This document shows positions 34,391-46,319 of a DNA stretch of 64,000 nt, one piece after another. Position numbers and translations under genes: made by a program. Positions within the stretch are counted from its first letter, which is position 1. The number at the start of each line of letters is the position of its first letter. The DNA is from Voacanga thouarsii. Taxonomy: Eukaryota > Streptophyta > Magnoliopsida > Gentianales > Apocynaceae. The DNA lies in the NCBI GenBank assembly GCA_026120185.1, contig JANUWF010001783.1, forward strand, positions 589,001-653,000, read 5' to 3'. Under the pieces are notes generated by a model that ran no database searches, had not been told where the DNA came from, and saw nothing but the letters and a program-made list of their open reading frames with translations.

Positions 34391-34734
34391 ATAACAAAGC
34401 CCCTCAAAATTATTTTATATTTTATTTGCCTATTTTCAAATTTAGTTACAATACTATTGATAATGATTACAATAAATTTAACGGCTGGATTGTTAATTTG
34501 ATATATTTATATTTGTAAATACTAAGATATCTTTTTATTTTATAGATATTACTGCACGAATGTTACAAAATAAAATCAATGACCTTCAAATTTGGTCACT
34601 AAACTTATTTAAACTTTATAAATACATATAATGGTTAGATCATTGATTTTTAAAATATATTTTTGTTTACATCTTAAGATTTCATATTTTGGTATTAAAG
34701 AGCTTGAATTTCATTTTAATTACTAGTTATTCTA

Positions 34735-34772
<38 letters not shown>

Positions 34773-35399
34773 TGTACAATATAATATATCCTTATTAGTT
34801 AGTGAGTATTAGATTAATATGTTATATAACATAAATAAATTTTTATTTGTGTACATATATATCTACATATATACCTAGGAAGAGTATACTATCTCTTGAT
34901 ATTACATTTAATTATGTATATAGACATTATATCTATAATTTTTATTGTAAAAATAAACTTTTATAGACATTCTATCTTATAAGTCTCCAGCTATCTCATA
35001 AATTATCTTTATTGAAATTTGTAGAGCTACTTTGAAATTAAAAAATTAATATTTATTATTTAAAAAAGTAATAAATGAAAATGGTACAATTGCGAAATGA
35101 CAATAAATATATTCTTGATTTCATTAAATGATATACACAATTTAAAATAAAAAATTCAAAAGTAATAATTATTAAACAAAAAAAAAACACATCAAAATAC
35201 ATAATTGAAACTAGAGTTGATTGAAGATTGAAAAGAGAAAAAATAAAAAAATAAGTTTTTTTTATAAACTTAATTGTACTGACTGCAATAATGTTATTTT
35301 TAGAAATATTTTATTTTTTTAAACACTTGCAACAGATTGTGTTAGAAATATTCTCTCCTTTAGCTATCTTCATCACTTTATGCTTTCGGCAATACCACA
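34391..35399. mobile_element. CACTA-A AT-rich spacer
   Basis: Non-coding AT-rich DNA with an (AT)n microsatellite at 34736-34768. It corresponds in reverse orientation to roughly 45080-46320 of CACTA-B. No gene is seen. Confidence 0.7.
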
Positions 35400-35900
35400 T
35401 CAGCAGCTAAAAAAGTAGCCGAAACACCCACTCTCTACCAGATCTACCACTCTCCACCAGATCAACATCACCTGTTGCTACCCCCTACTCGCACTAACCC
35501 ACCGCAGCCCCTTCCCCCACCCCCCGGTCGCCCACCCCCTCTCCCCCTCCTCGAAGCCCCTTCCCCCTCCTGCCGCCCCTTGCCCATGCTCCCCCCCCCC
35601 CCCACGCAGTCCTTTCACCCGCCCCCTGCAGCTCCCACCAATCGCCCATTCTCCCCTTCCTTCCCCTTCCCCCTTCCCCCTCCCTGCCGCCCCCTTACCT
35701 GCGCTTCCCCCTGCAGCCCCTTCCTGCGCTCCCCCGCCTCCCCGCACACCCCTTCCCCCCCAACCCACAGACCCTTCTCCCATATCCTTCCCCATAGCAG
35801 CCTTCTTCTGTGCTCCTTTAGCTCTGTACACTTCTTTCTACTTAAAGATTTCAGAGCTTGTGGGGTGAAGTTCTGAAGCTTGTTTACAAATTCTAGGTAA
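35400..35900 (+). mobile_element. CACTA-A C-rich segment with splice-donor-like end
   Basis: A strikingly C-rich strand (runs such as cccccccccccc near 35591) in otherwise AT-rich DNA. It is open in the plus frame 35475-35876 as a Pro-rich run and also on the minus strand, which is expected of low-complexity GC-rich DNA, so I do not call a protein. It ends tacaaattctag then GTAAGCG near 35894, which looks like an exon-intron boundary. CACTA-B has the counterpart at about 44640-45060. It may be a captured host 5' region. Confidence 0.5.
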
Positions 35901-37440
35901 GCGATTGTTGTTTTCTTATTTCAGTTGTTGTATTACATTCAGTAATCAAGACTAGGAGTCAGACCATTGCCTAATGTCAGTGGTGAAATTCCTAGTTCAC
36001 AGTCATATGTTTGTGTGGGTTTAAATCTTGGTGTCCAATTTCATCCAGATTATGCTTTGGGCATCTCTTCTTACTTCCTCACTGAGAGCTAATGTTACCG
36101 TGTGATAACCTATATGTTGAAATCCTGATGGAATCATTGCAGGTCTCCTAACTCATAAGTCATAACCGTTTACAGTTCTAACCTGCCAGGAACTGGTACA
36201 TGGGGACCTGGGCATTTTATCATCTCTGATTATAAAGAAGGTGGAGTGGAATCAAGAAGGAGCCTACATTTCCAATGTTAGTAATTATCTCATTTGAACT
36301 ACAATATAAATTAAAGAAAGCGGTGTTAATGGGTAGTCATGAAAGTGGACAGGAACTGAGATGAAGTGTGGTGTATGAAATGGCACTTCGCGATGCCTAT
36401 TTAGGATAGCTGTGAATTTGAAGGTTTAACTAGAGGATCCGAACTGAGATATTTAGAAGTTTGTTTGGTTATTTATTTTGGAGAAAGAGAAGCTCTGGGC
36501 TAAATTGATCACAACTTAAATGTTTTAAATTAAATTATCTGAGACACCTCTGGAATTTGAAATTTTGTCTTTCTTTTCTGATAGATTAACATTTTTATGG
36601 ACATTGGATCCTTTTGAAACCTTTGGCATTCGAAACTTGCATTTTTTTTTTTTAAGTTTGAAGAAGATTGTTTTTTTATGTATTTCAGAACATTATGATT
36701 AATATTCACTGCAATTATATGGTTATGATTGTGTTATCAAAAGCTTCATTGTAGGCATGTTTATTTTGTTTTATAGATGGCCAACTTCTATGATTATGTT
36801 ATCAAAAGCTTCATTTGGGTATAGTTTTTTTATTTTTATTGACTTCCTTTCCTCTATTGATCAAATACCTCTGCTATTCTGTTGTACCTCAAAAGGACCT
36901 GATTGCAGGATTTTTATGCTCTGTGAGTCTAGAATTATTTTTATATTTCTATGAGTATTTATGGAGAATATTTGTTTTGAAAAATCTTGTGTTATTGAAT
37001 TGTTGAATGTTGATTTGTGGAGTTGTTAGGGTGTTGAAAAGTTGATGTGGAAATTTGGTGTTGGCATTGTGATTATTGGTGAAAGGGAACTATAGTGTTG
37101 TTTTGGAACTGTAGTGTTATTGTGGAAGTTGATGTTGAGTTGTGGAACTGTAGTGATTGACTAAAATAATACAAGCATATCCAAGAGGTAATACTCCCCA
37201 AGGCATAAATAACATAAGAAATTAGATAGTTGAATTCCTTCAAGAAAGGATTATTGTATTTGACAAGAGTATTCCACAACCTAAAAACAAAGCACAAAAT
37301 AAAATAAAACACACCATAAAAGTATAAAATGAAAATTAAACTAAAATTAACATAAAAAAGAAAATATAAAGAAAAGGAACAAAAGAAAAGATCAAAGGAA
37401 AGAAATAACTCCCTAGAGATCAAATAACATTATCCTTCAT
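35901..37440. mobile_element. CACTA-A internal sequence, non-coding
   Basis: It is matched in reverse orientation by about 43170-44630 in CACTA-B. A phrase (gttatcaaaagcttcatt) is duplicated near 36735 and 36800. The open stretches near 36757, 36815 and 37073 are AT-rich and have no domain. I see no gene. Confidence 0.6.
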
Positions 37441-37624
37441 GGAATGTGGTATCAAGTCGATCCAATCCTCCAAGATGCTCTCCAAAATAATGTTTCAACT
37501 GGTTACCATTGACTTTAAAGGTTCTTTTCTTAGTCGATCCAATCCTCTAAGATCCTCTCCAAAAATAATGCTCCATATTATTGAATGTTAAATTGCATAA
37601 TTGTGCATTTTGAGGTAGCCTAAT

Positions 37625-38240
37625 GCTTGAAAAATATTCAATTTATAGGGAAAGATCTGTCAAATTTTTTTTCTAGATCTATGAGTTTTCTCTTCTCATA
37701 TTTGGCCTTAAAACATATTTGTCTCAGTCTCTTTGTTTGGTCTTCCAACTTCGCATAAGGGATTTCTTCCATCAACTTCTTCTCACGTTCCAGTATCTCA
37801 ATGGCCATTCTCAACTTCTTCTCAGCCATATAAACTCCTTCTTCATTTCGCAAACCTTGCAAATCCAAATGGAAGCTTTCAAATTATTATTTCTTTGTTA
37901 ACTTTGGGGCCATATAATTATTAGTTCTTCATGCACAAGTGTTTGTTAGAAAAGATCCTGAATATTCTTGATTAAGGTCTCCAAGCTCATAAACTTCTCG
38001 TAAGGCCATCGACGAATTCCTAACTACATATTTTCTTGAGACCGGTTCGGCAAACATTCAGTTCTTTGGCCGCCCGAGTAAATGTCATGTAAAAGTACTT
38101 CAAAATGGTTGCTCTTGATAGTGTCTTGGAGCTACTGCCCTTCTCCTTTCACTTCCTCCTGATTACCTTTTTCTCCACAGAAACTTTGTGGTAGCTCCAC
38201 ATCTCACTATCCACAAGAAATCCTGGTCCCTTTGTGGTTT
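37625..38240 (-). pseudogene. captured RKD-type RWP-RK gene fragment, copy A
   Basis: Read on the minus strand from 38240. A short first part is followed directly by the RWP-RK region: LSRATILKYFYMTFTRAAKEL, NVCRTGLKKICS, then after a small deletion GIRRWPYEKFMSLETLIKN. An intron-like gap (about 37950-37869) leads to an exon at 37868-37638. That exon encodes a coiled-coil-like tail, [19 protein letters not shown], then [20 protein letters not shown], ending at a stop. RKD proteins are plant transcription factors of egg-cell and embryo identity. Compared with copy B, most of the N-terminal exons are deleted, but the tail is more complete. It is broken and not a working gene. Confidence 0.82.
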
Positions 38241-38274
38241 TCACTAATGACTGATAACTAATGGATATATATAT

Positions 38275-38640
38275 CTATGTGGGAAAAGAGGAGGGAGGAC
38301 TAAGAAGAGAAAAAGACAAGGAGGAAGGGGAAGAGGTAGATGACAGGTGAAGGAAGGGATGACTAAGGAGGAAAAGAGACAAGGAGGAAGGGGAAAGGGG
38401 AGATGAAAGGTTAAATGTGGGAAAAGGGGAGCGATGACTGAGGAGAGAAAGAGACAAGGAGGAAGGGAAAAAGGGAGATGACAGGTTATGTGCAGGAATA
38501 GGAAATGGATGACTGAAGAGAGAAAGAGACAAAGAGGAAGGGGAAAAGGGAGATGAAAGGTTATGTGCAGGAATAGGGGAGGATTGAAAGAGACAAGAAG
38601 AAAGGGAAAAAGTTAATTTTTGAGTTCTCATCTTATTAAG
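38275..38640 (-). repeat. tandem repeat of roughly 65 bases, CACTA-A
   Basis: About five imperfect units on the minus strand, each combining a tctttctctcctcagtc word with ttcccgcacataacctttca and ccctttttcccttcctcct. It is open in one frame (Ser/Pro/Leu-rich) only because of its composition. The same array occurs at 41660-42000 in CACTA-B, next to the start of the captured gene. Confidence 0.8.
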
Positions 38641-38879
38641 TTTTCTGTTCAGTTCTTATTTGGGATTTTCTATTCTTATTGAGTTTTCTGTTCAATTCTC
38701 TGTTCAATTTTTAAGTTCTCTATTCAATTCTCATATTGGATTTCCTTATGTACTTTTAAGATATCTGATATCATCAAAATGATAAGTGTTCATATGGTAA
38801 CATATGGTTCAGGACAAGGCTCATCTTTGGTTATATATGTGGGGATTTTGACTGGCTACATGGATGCGTTATACAAAAT

Positions 38880-39310
38880 GCTGGTTATATTTTAATTGCA
38901 CTGCTTTGCCATTTTTCTATTGTTGTAACTTTAAATATAACCCGGTTTTGTTGCAAAAAGGGACAAGGAGGAAGGGAAAAAGACGATTAGTTTGCTCATT
39001 TTACATAAAATATTTTCATTGCGCTCCCATGTCTTTTATTGGAGCCACATTAGTGCGCAATATATTGTAATTGCACTACCTTTATATTTTTCTGTTGTTG
39101 TGACTTTAAATATAATTGGGTTTTATTGCAAAAAAGGACGAGGAGGAAGGGGAAAAGATGATTGGTTTGCTCATTTTACATAAAATATTTTAATTGCGCT
39201 GCCTTATCTTTTATTGGAGCCACATTAGTGTCCAAAATATTTTAATTGCACTACCTTGACATTTTCTGTTATTGTGGCTTTAAATATAATTGGGTTTTAT
39301 TGCAGAATAT
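38880..39310 (+). repeat. tandem repeat of about 175 bases, CACTA-A
   Basis: Two and a half units, each with tttaattgcact, gttgtgactttaaatataa, tttattgcaaaaa, gacaaggaggaagg and ggtttgctcattttacataa. CACTA-B breaks off within this array. Confidence 0.8.
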
Positions 39311-39939
39311 ATATATTAGTTTCATAGTTTAGAAAATTTATGTCGGTATATGTCTACATTTTAATATTCTATGTTTACACTTGTACTTTATTTTTTCAAA
39401 GATGATGCGATTGTTTTCTATTTATTGGAATCATTTCATCGTCGAGACTGATCTTCAATTTGTGTATTGTGCAGGTAAGAAGAAATTCTAAAGCCCAACC
39501 CACTAACCTTGAGCTATGTTGGGTAAAAACTAATATTTTGTCGAGACTGAGGAGAGGAAGAGACAAGGAGGAAGGAGAAAAGGTGATACCGGGAAAAGAC
39601 AAGAAGGAAGGAGAAAAGATGATATCGGGAAAAAACATACTCAATTTTGTTTCTTATTTTACATGTACTACTCTTTCTAATAGATTTCTTGGTATTTTCT
39701 ATTTGTTATATATGTAGTATTACTTCTCCTGTGGAGTTTAAGGACTATTTATGATTTCAATATGCAAGAGATTGATTTTGATTTGTTTGGCATTAAGCAA
39801 ATTGTATTTTATTGTGATTGGTGTTGAATAAGTTGAACGAATTGTATTTGGTTTGAAATTGCAGGTGGATAGGCCTAAATTCCAATGAATTATTTTTTAT
39901 AAAAAAAATTTAATTATTTGCTTATCAAAGGTAATGTCT
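39311..39939. mobile_element. CACTA-A right internal spacer
   Basis: Non-coding. It includes two short direct repeats of gacaaggaggaaggagaaaa near 39561 and 39598. This part is absent from CACTA-B. Confidence 0.6.
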
Positions 39940-40351
39940 TAACAGAATAAATACGACGGTTTGAGCAGTTATTTTTAATAATGGTCGCAATTGCTTCGAG
40001 ATTTATTGTCACGGTTGTAATTACGACGGTTAGATACCGTCGCAAAAACTCAGCAATTGCGACTGTTAGGCCATCGCAATTAACAATTATTTGCGATGGT
40101 TTTTTCACCAAATGTGACGATATGCAGAATCTCAACCCAGGTGAGTAATTCAATGCTTTTCCCTGACCGTCATATTTACACTGTCGCATTAGGTAAATAC
40201 GATGGTTTTTCGGCCATTTTTAATAAAAACAATGCCATTATATACGACGGTCAAAAAACTATCGTTTGACCGTCATTTATAGCAAAACGACGGTATTTTC
40301 TCAAATGCGATGGTTTTCTGGCCGTCATATTTGCCTGAATTTTTAGTAGCG
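39940..40351 (-). repeat. CACTA-A right terminus and subterminal repeat array
   Basis: Repeated TACGACGGTT and ttgcgatggtttt units in both orientations, ending at the imperfect terminal inverted repeat ctgaatttttagtagcg. The ACC target copy follows. Confidence 0.85.
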
Positions 40352-41250
40352 ACCTCATAAGGTTTGTCCATCATTGGCAATGTCAAAATACGAGCAGAAC
40401 TTAATATTTCCTTCAATTCTTGGAAACTTCTCTCACACATTTCGGTTCAAACATAAGGAATTTAAGTGAGTCGAGTCAAAGGTGAAGCTATCTTAGAAAA
40501 TTCCTCAATAAACCTCCGATAATATTCTGCTAATCCTAAAAAACTTCATATTTTAGTTGGAGTCTCGGGATGTTTCCAATTGGTTACTGCTTCGACTTTT
40601 ACAGGATCTAACATAATCCCGTCTTTAGATATCATATATCCCAAGAAAGCTACTTCTTGAAGCCAAAACTCATACTTACTAAATTTTGCATATAATTTGG
40701 CCTCTTGTAACTTCTCCAATACTTTCTGAAGGTATTGTTCATATTCTTGAGGATCTTTAGAATACACAACGATATCATCTATGAATATAACAATAAAGCT
40801 ATCTAAGTAAGGCTAAAACGTTTGGTGCATCAGGTCCATGAAAACAGCAGGTGCATTGGTAACACCAAAGGACATCACTACAAACTCAAAACGTCCGAAT
40901 CATGTGTTAAATGCAATTTTTAGTATATCTTTCTCCCGAATCTAAACTTGGTAATATCCCTGCCTCAAATCTAACTTTGAAAAATATCTTACTCCTTGTC
41001 ACTGGTCAAACAATTCATCAACCATAGGCAGTGGATATTTATTCTTCACCGTCACTGCATTCACCCCTCGATAATCGATACACATCCGTAGTGACCCATC
41101 TTTCTTCTTAACAAACAGTATAGGTGCTCCCCAAGGTGAAGTACTAGGCCGAATGAATCCTTACTCCATTAATTCTTGTAATTATTTCTTAAGTTCCTGT
41201 AGTTTTGTAGGTACCATTCTATGAGGAGTTCTTGAAATTGGTTCTGCCAT
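40352..41250 (-). pseudogene. G3 reverse transcriptase pseudogene, middle part
   Basis: On the minus strand from 41250: AEPISRTPHRMVPTKLQ, then the fingers region. The palm box reads FIDD at 40774-40785 (the YxDD family motif), followed by VYSKDPQEYEQYLQKVLEKL, LYAKFSKYEFWLQEVAFLGY and DPVKVEAVTNWKHPETP. Stops near 40800-41170 break it. Its N-terminal neighbour is at 46801 across CACTA-B, and its RNase H lies at 34081 across CACTA-A. Confidence 0.9.
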
Positions 41251-41659
41251 TAAAATATTTTATGTAAAATGAGCAAACCAATTGTCTTTTTCCCTTCCTC
41301 CTTGTCCCTTTCTACAACAAAATCGAATTATATTTAAAGTCACAACAATAGAAAAATATCAAAGCAGTGCAATTAAAATATAACCAGCATTTTGTATAAC
41401 GCATCCATGTAGCCAGTCAAAATCCCCACACATATAACCAAAGATGACCTTGTCCTAAACTATATGTTACCATATGAACAATTATCATTTTGATGATATC
41501 AGATATCCAGAAAGTACATAAGGAAATTTCAGATGAGAACTGAATAGAGAACTCAATAAGAAGTAAACAGAGAACTCAAAAATTGAACAGAGAACTCAAT
41601 AAGAACAGGAAATCCCAGATGAGAACTGAACAAAGAACTCAATAGGATGAGAACTTAAA

Positions 41660-42005
41660 ATTTGACTTTTTTCCTTCCTTTTTGCCTCTTTCTCTCCTCC
41701 CCTATTCCCGCACATAACCTTTCATCTCCCTTTTCCCATTCCTTCTTCTATCTTTCTCTCCTTAGTCACTCTTCCCCTATTCCCGCACATAACATTTCAT
41801 CTCCCATTTTCCCTTCTTCCTTGTCTATTTCTCTCATCAGTCATCGCTCTCCTATTCCCACACTTAAACTCTCTTCTCCCTTTTTCCCTTCCTGCTTATC
41901 TCTTTCTCTCCTCAATCATCCATTCCTCTACCTGTCATCTACCTCTTCCCATTCCTCCTTGTTTTTTTCTCTCCTCAGTCCTCCCTTCTCTTCTCGCATA
42001 GATAT
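41660..42005 (+). repeat. tandem repeat of roughly 65 bases, CACTA-B
   Basis: The counterpart of 38275-38640 in opposite orientation, ending about 25 bases before the captured gene start. The open frame across it reflects its composition and is not a gene. Confidence 0.8.
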
Positions 42006-42030
42006 TTATATCCCCTAGTATCAATCATTA

Positions 42031-42959
42031 ATGGAAACCACAAAAGGACCAGGATTTCTTATTCGGTTCTTTTTCTCAAAGATGGATAGTTGTAATTCAT
42101 TTGAAATGTGGTCAAATTTTGAATTAGCTTCCAATCAAGAAGATTTTGATGTGTTTTCCTTTCCAAGCCAACCACTTCCTCTTGATTTCAGGTGAGATAC
42201 TTTTCAGGCCTTTTTTTTTTTTTTTTTTTTTTGGTTTGGTTTGTTGTGTTATGAATCAGTGAAAGTTATGAACATGCTACTTTGGATTTCCAATTTGATC
42301 TACCTATTCAATAGACTATTTTTGGTACTATTCCTTTGATAGGGGATATTCTTATGCATGATTCTTTCTACTCCCTAATGGATTTTGAACAAAACCAGAA
42401 CATGGTTCCTATGGAGGAAATGCCTATTGAAGGTATCACTTCAGATAAAGTTCCTGTGGAGAATAAGGTAATCAGGAGGTAGCGAAAGGAGAAGGGCAGT
42501 AACTCCAAGACACTATCAAGAGCAACCATATCGAAATACTTTTACATAACACTCACTCGGGTGGTCAAAGAACTGAATGTTCGCTGAATAGGTCTCAAGA
42601 AAAGATGTAGGAGTTGAGAATTCATCGATGGCCTTACAGGAAGTTTATAAGCTTGGAGATCCTAATCAAGAATGTTCAGGTTCTTTCTCTCACACACTTT
42701 TGCATGAAGAACTAATAATTATATAGCCCCAAAGTTAATAAAGAAATAATAATTTGAAAGCTTCCATTTGGATTTGTAGGGTTTGCGAAATAAAGAAGAA
42801 GGAGTTCAAATGGCTGAGAATAAGTTGAGAATGGCCATTGAGATACTAGAACGTGAGAAGAAGTTGATGGAAGAAATCTCTGATGCATGTTTCAAGGCCA
42901 AATATGAGAAGAGAAAACTCATGGATCTAGAAAAAATTTTGACAGATCTTTCCCTATAA
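42031..42959 (+). pseudogene. captured RKD-type RWP-RK gene, copy B, three exons recognisable
   Basis: Exon 1 runs 42031-42191 and ends FPSQPLPLDF. A methionine at 42082 (MDSCNSFEMW) may be the ancestral start. Intron 1 (42192-42259) has GT/AG ends and a long T run. Exon 2 (42260-42679) stays in one frame but has stops at 42312, near 42478 and in the RWP-RK region: TLSRATISKYFYITLTRVV, KELNVR, stop, IGLKKRC. A one-base frameshift follows, then HRWPYRKFISLEILIKNVQ. Intron 2 is 42680-42779. Exon 3 (42780-42959) encodes [19 protein letters not shown], lacks about 13 residues present in copy A, and ends in a stop. Retained introns show capture at DNA level. The gene is dead. Confidence 0.85.
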
Positions 42960-44636
42960 ATTGAATATCTTCCAAGCATTAGGCTACCTTAAAATATACA
43001 ATTATGCAATTCAACATTCAACAAAATGGAGCATTATTTTGGAGAGGATCTTGGAGGATTGGATCGACTAAGAAAAGAACCTTTAAAGTCAATGGTAACC
43101 GATTAAAACATTATTTTGGAGAGGATCTTGGAGGATTGGATTGACTTGATGCCACATTCCACGAATGATAATGTTCTTTGATATCTAGGGAGTTATTTCT
43201 TTCCTTTGATCTTTTCTTTTGTTCCTTTTCTTTATATTTTCTTTTGTGTTAATTTTAGTTTAATTTTCATTTTATACTTTTATGGTGTGTATTATTTTAT
43301 TTTGTGCTTTGTTTTTAGGTTGTGGAATACTCTTTTCAAATACAATAATCCTTTCTTGAAGGAATTCAACTATCTAATTTCTTATGATATTTATGCCTTG
43401 GGGAGTATTACCTCTTAGATATGCTTGTATTATTTTAGTCGATCACTACAGTTACACAAATCAACATCAGCACTACAGTTCCATAATAACACTACAGCTC
43501 CCTTTCACCAATAATCACAAGGCCAATACCAAATCTCCACATCAACTTTTCAACACCCAAATAACTCCACAAATCAACATTCAACAATTCAACAACATAA
43601 GAATTTCCTAAACAAATATGTTCCAGAAATATTCATTGAAATATAAAAATAATTCAAGACTTACAGAGCATAAAAATCCTGCAATCAGGCTCCTTTTGAG
43701 GTACAACAAAATAGCAAAGGTATTTGATGAACAGAGGAAAGGAAATAAATATAAATAAAAAACTAAACCCAAATGATGCTTTTGATAACACAATCATAAC
43801 CATATAATTGCAGTGAATATTGATCATAACGTTTTGAAATACATAAAAACAAAATTCAAAAAAAAAAAAATGCAAGTTTCAAATGCCAAAGGCTTCAAAA
43901 GGATCCAATGTCCATAAAAATGTTAATCTATTAGTAAAGAAAGATAAAATTTCAAATTCAGGAGGTGTCCTAGATAATTTAATTTAAAACATTTAGGTTG
44001 CGATCAATTTGGCCCAGAGCTTCTCTTTCTCCAAAAATAAATAACCAAACAAACTTCTAAATATCTCAATTTGGATCCTCCAGTTAAACCTTCAAATTCA
44101 CAGCTATCCTAAATAGGCATCGCGAAGTGCCATTTGATACACCACACTTCATCTCAGTTTCTATCCACTTTCATGACTACCCATTAACACTGCTTTCTTT
44201 AATTTATATTGTAGTTCAAATGAGATAATTACTAACCTTGGAAATGCAGGCTCCTTCTTGATATCACTCCACCTTCTTTATAATTAGAGATGATAAAATG
44301 CCCAGGTCCCCATGTACCAATTCCTAGTAAGTTAGAACTGTAAATGGTTATGACCTATGAGTTTGGAGACCTGCAATGATTCTATCCGAATTTCAACATA
44401 CTAGTCATCATACAGTAACATCAACTCTCAGTGAGGAAGAAAGAAGAGAAGCCCAAAGCATAATCTGGATGAAATTGGACACCAAGATTTAAACCTACAC
44501 AAACATATAATTGTGAACCAAGAATTTCACCACTGACATTAGGCAATAGTCTGACTCCTGGTCTTGATTACTGAATATAATACAGCAATTGAAATAAGAA
44601 AACAACAGTCGCTTACCTAGAATTTGTAAACAAGCT
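42960..44636. mobile_element. CACTA-B internal sequence, non-coding
   Basis: It mirrors 35880-37625 of CACTA-A. A duplicated phrase (attattttggagaggatcttgg) occurs near 43031 and 43110. The open stretches near 43206, 43384 and 43654 have no domain. Confidence 0.6.
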
Positions 44637-45065
44637 TTAGAACTTCATCCCACATACTCTGGAATCTTTTAGTAGAAAGAAATGTACAGGGATAAAAAAG
44701 CGCAGGAGAAGACCGCTGCGGGGGAAGATGCAGGAGAAGGGTCTATGGGTGGGGGAAAGGAGTGCAGGGAGGGGGTGCGCAGGAAAGGGCTGTGGCGGGT
44801 GGCAGGAGGGGGAAGAGGGAAGGGGTGGGATAGGGAGAATGGGCAATCAGCAGGAGCTGCGAGGGGACAGGTGAAGGGGCTCTGCGAGGGGGAGGGGGGA
44901 GCGTGGGCAAGGGGCGGCAGGAGGGGGAAAGGGCTACGGGGAGAGGGAGAGGGGGTGGGCGACCAGGGGCGCGGGGGAAGGGGCTATGGTGGGTTAGTGT
45001 GGGCGGGAGGCAGCGGTAGGTAATGTAGATCTAGTGGAGGGTGGTAGATCTAGAAGAGGGTGGGT
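44637..45065 (-). mobile_element. CACTA-B C-rich segment (G-rich on the plus strand)
   Basis: The counterpart of 35400-35900. It is G-rich on the given strand, with low-complexity frames on both strands. It has diverged from copy A by many substitutions and small gaps, and no protein frame is conserved between the two copies. That argues against a coding role. Confidence 0.55.
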
Positions 45066-45895
45066 GTGTCGACTACTTCTTTAGCTGCTGATGTGGTATG
45101 GCCGAAAGCATAAAGTGATGTAGATAGCTAAAGGAGAGAATATTTCTAACACAATTTGTTGCAAGTGTTTAAAAAAACAAAATGTTTCTAAAAATAACAT
45201 TATTGAAGTCAGTACAATTAAGTTGATAAAAAAAAACTTAGTTTTTTGTTCTTTCTCTTTTCAATCTTCAATTAACTTTAGTTTCAGTGATGTATTTTGA
45301 TGTTTTTTTTTTTTTTTGTTTCTATTTTTCTGTTATACTTTTACTGTTTAAAAATAATTTTTACTATTGAATTTTTTATTTCAAATTGTGTATGTCATTT
45401 AACGAAATCAAGAATATATTTATTGTCGTTCTGCAATTGTACCATTTTCATTTATTACTTTTTTAAATAATAAATATTAATTTTTAAATTTCAAAGCAAC
45501 TCTGCAAATTTCAATAAAGATAATTTAGTCTTTAAAAGAAACTCTAGAGTTAAATTTTTAATTGGCACTAAGGCATCATTCTTTTTTGTAAATGTTAAAA
45601 TAATGCACTGATGCCAAGAATCATTAGAATAATTGTTATAAGTTGGAGAGTTATAAGTTGGAGACTATGAGATAGCTGGAGACTTATAAGATAGAATGTC
45701 TATAAAAGTTTACTTTTACAATAAAAATTATAGATAGAATGTCTATATATATAATTAAATATAATATCAAGAGATAGTATACTCTACCTAAGTATATATG
45801 TAGATATATATGTACACACATAAAAATTTATTTATGTTATATACCATATTAATCTAATACTCACAAACTAATAAGGATGTATTACATTGTACATA

Positions 45896-45938
<43 letters not shown>

Positions 45939-46319
45939 TATATATATATATATCTATATATATATATATATATCTTAGAATTACTAATAATTAAAATGAA
46001 ATTCAAGCTCTTTAATACCAATATATGAAAACTTAATATGTAAACAAAAATGTATTTTAAAACTCAATGATCTAATCATTACATGTATTTATAAAGTTTA
46101 AACAAGTTTAGTGATCAAATTTGAAGGTCATTGGTTTTATTTTGTCACATTTGTGCAATAATATCTAAAAAATAGAAAGATATCTTAATATTTACAAATA
46201 TAAAGATATCAAATTTACAATCCAGCAATTAAATTTATTGTATTCATTACCAATAGTATTGTGACTAAATTTTAAAATAATCGGATAAAATTTAAAATAA
46301 TTTTGAGGGGCTTTGTTAT
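45066..46319. mobile_element. CACTA-B AT-rich spacer with (TA)n tract
   Basis: Non-coding AT-rich DNA that mirrors 34391-35399. A TA-rich microsatellite with a short CA insert spans 45898-45973. Confidence 0.7.

Larger units (their letters stand above)
34082..40351 (+). mobile_element. CACTA-A, non-autonomous CACTA (En/Spm) transposon, TSD ACC
   Basis: Its left end is CACTACAAAAAAATGGGG. Its right end, on the minus strand, is CGCTACTAAAAATTCAGG, so the CACTA there has become CGCTA. The 3-bp target duplication ACC lies at 34079-34081 and 40352-40354, the size expected for CACTA elements. Both ends carry arrays of a subterminal repeat built on TACGACGGTT. No transposase-like frame is present. 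Instead it carries a GC-rich segment, an RKD-type gene fragment on the minus strand, and tandem repeats. It interrupts G3 between RT and RNase H. Confidence 0.9.

Noticed and set aside
35475..35876. 133-residue Pro-rich frame, and its 117-residue opposite-strand partner
   Set aside because: Very C-rich low-complexity DNA stays open on both strands. The matching block in CACTA-B has drifted without keeping a common frame.
38275..38631. 118-residue Ser/Pro/Leu-rich frame (and its counterpart at 41662-42018)
   Set aside because: It is a tandem DNA repeat of roughly 65 bases; the translated repeat has no other support.
42031..42959. A working RKD transcription factor gene
   Set aside because: Stops in exon 2, a frameshift in the RWP-RK domain and a deletion in the tail make it non-functional; it is a captured fragment.
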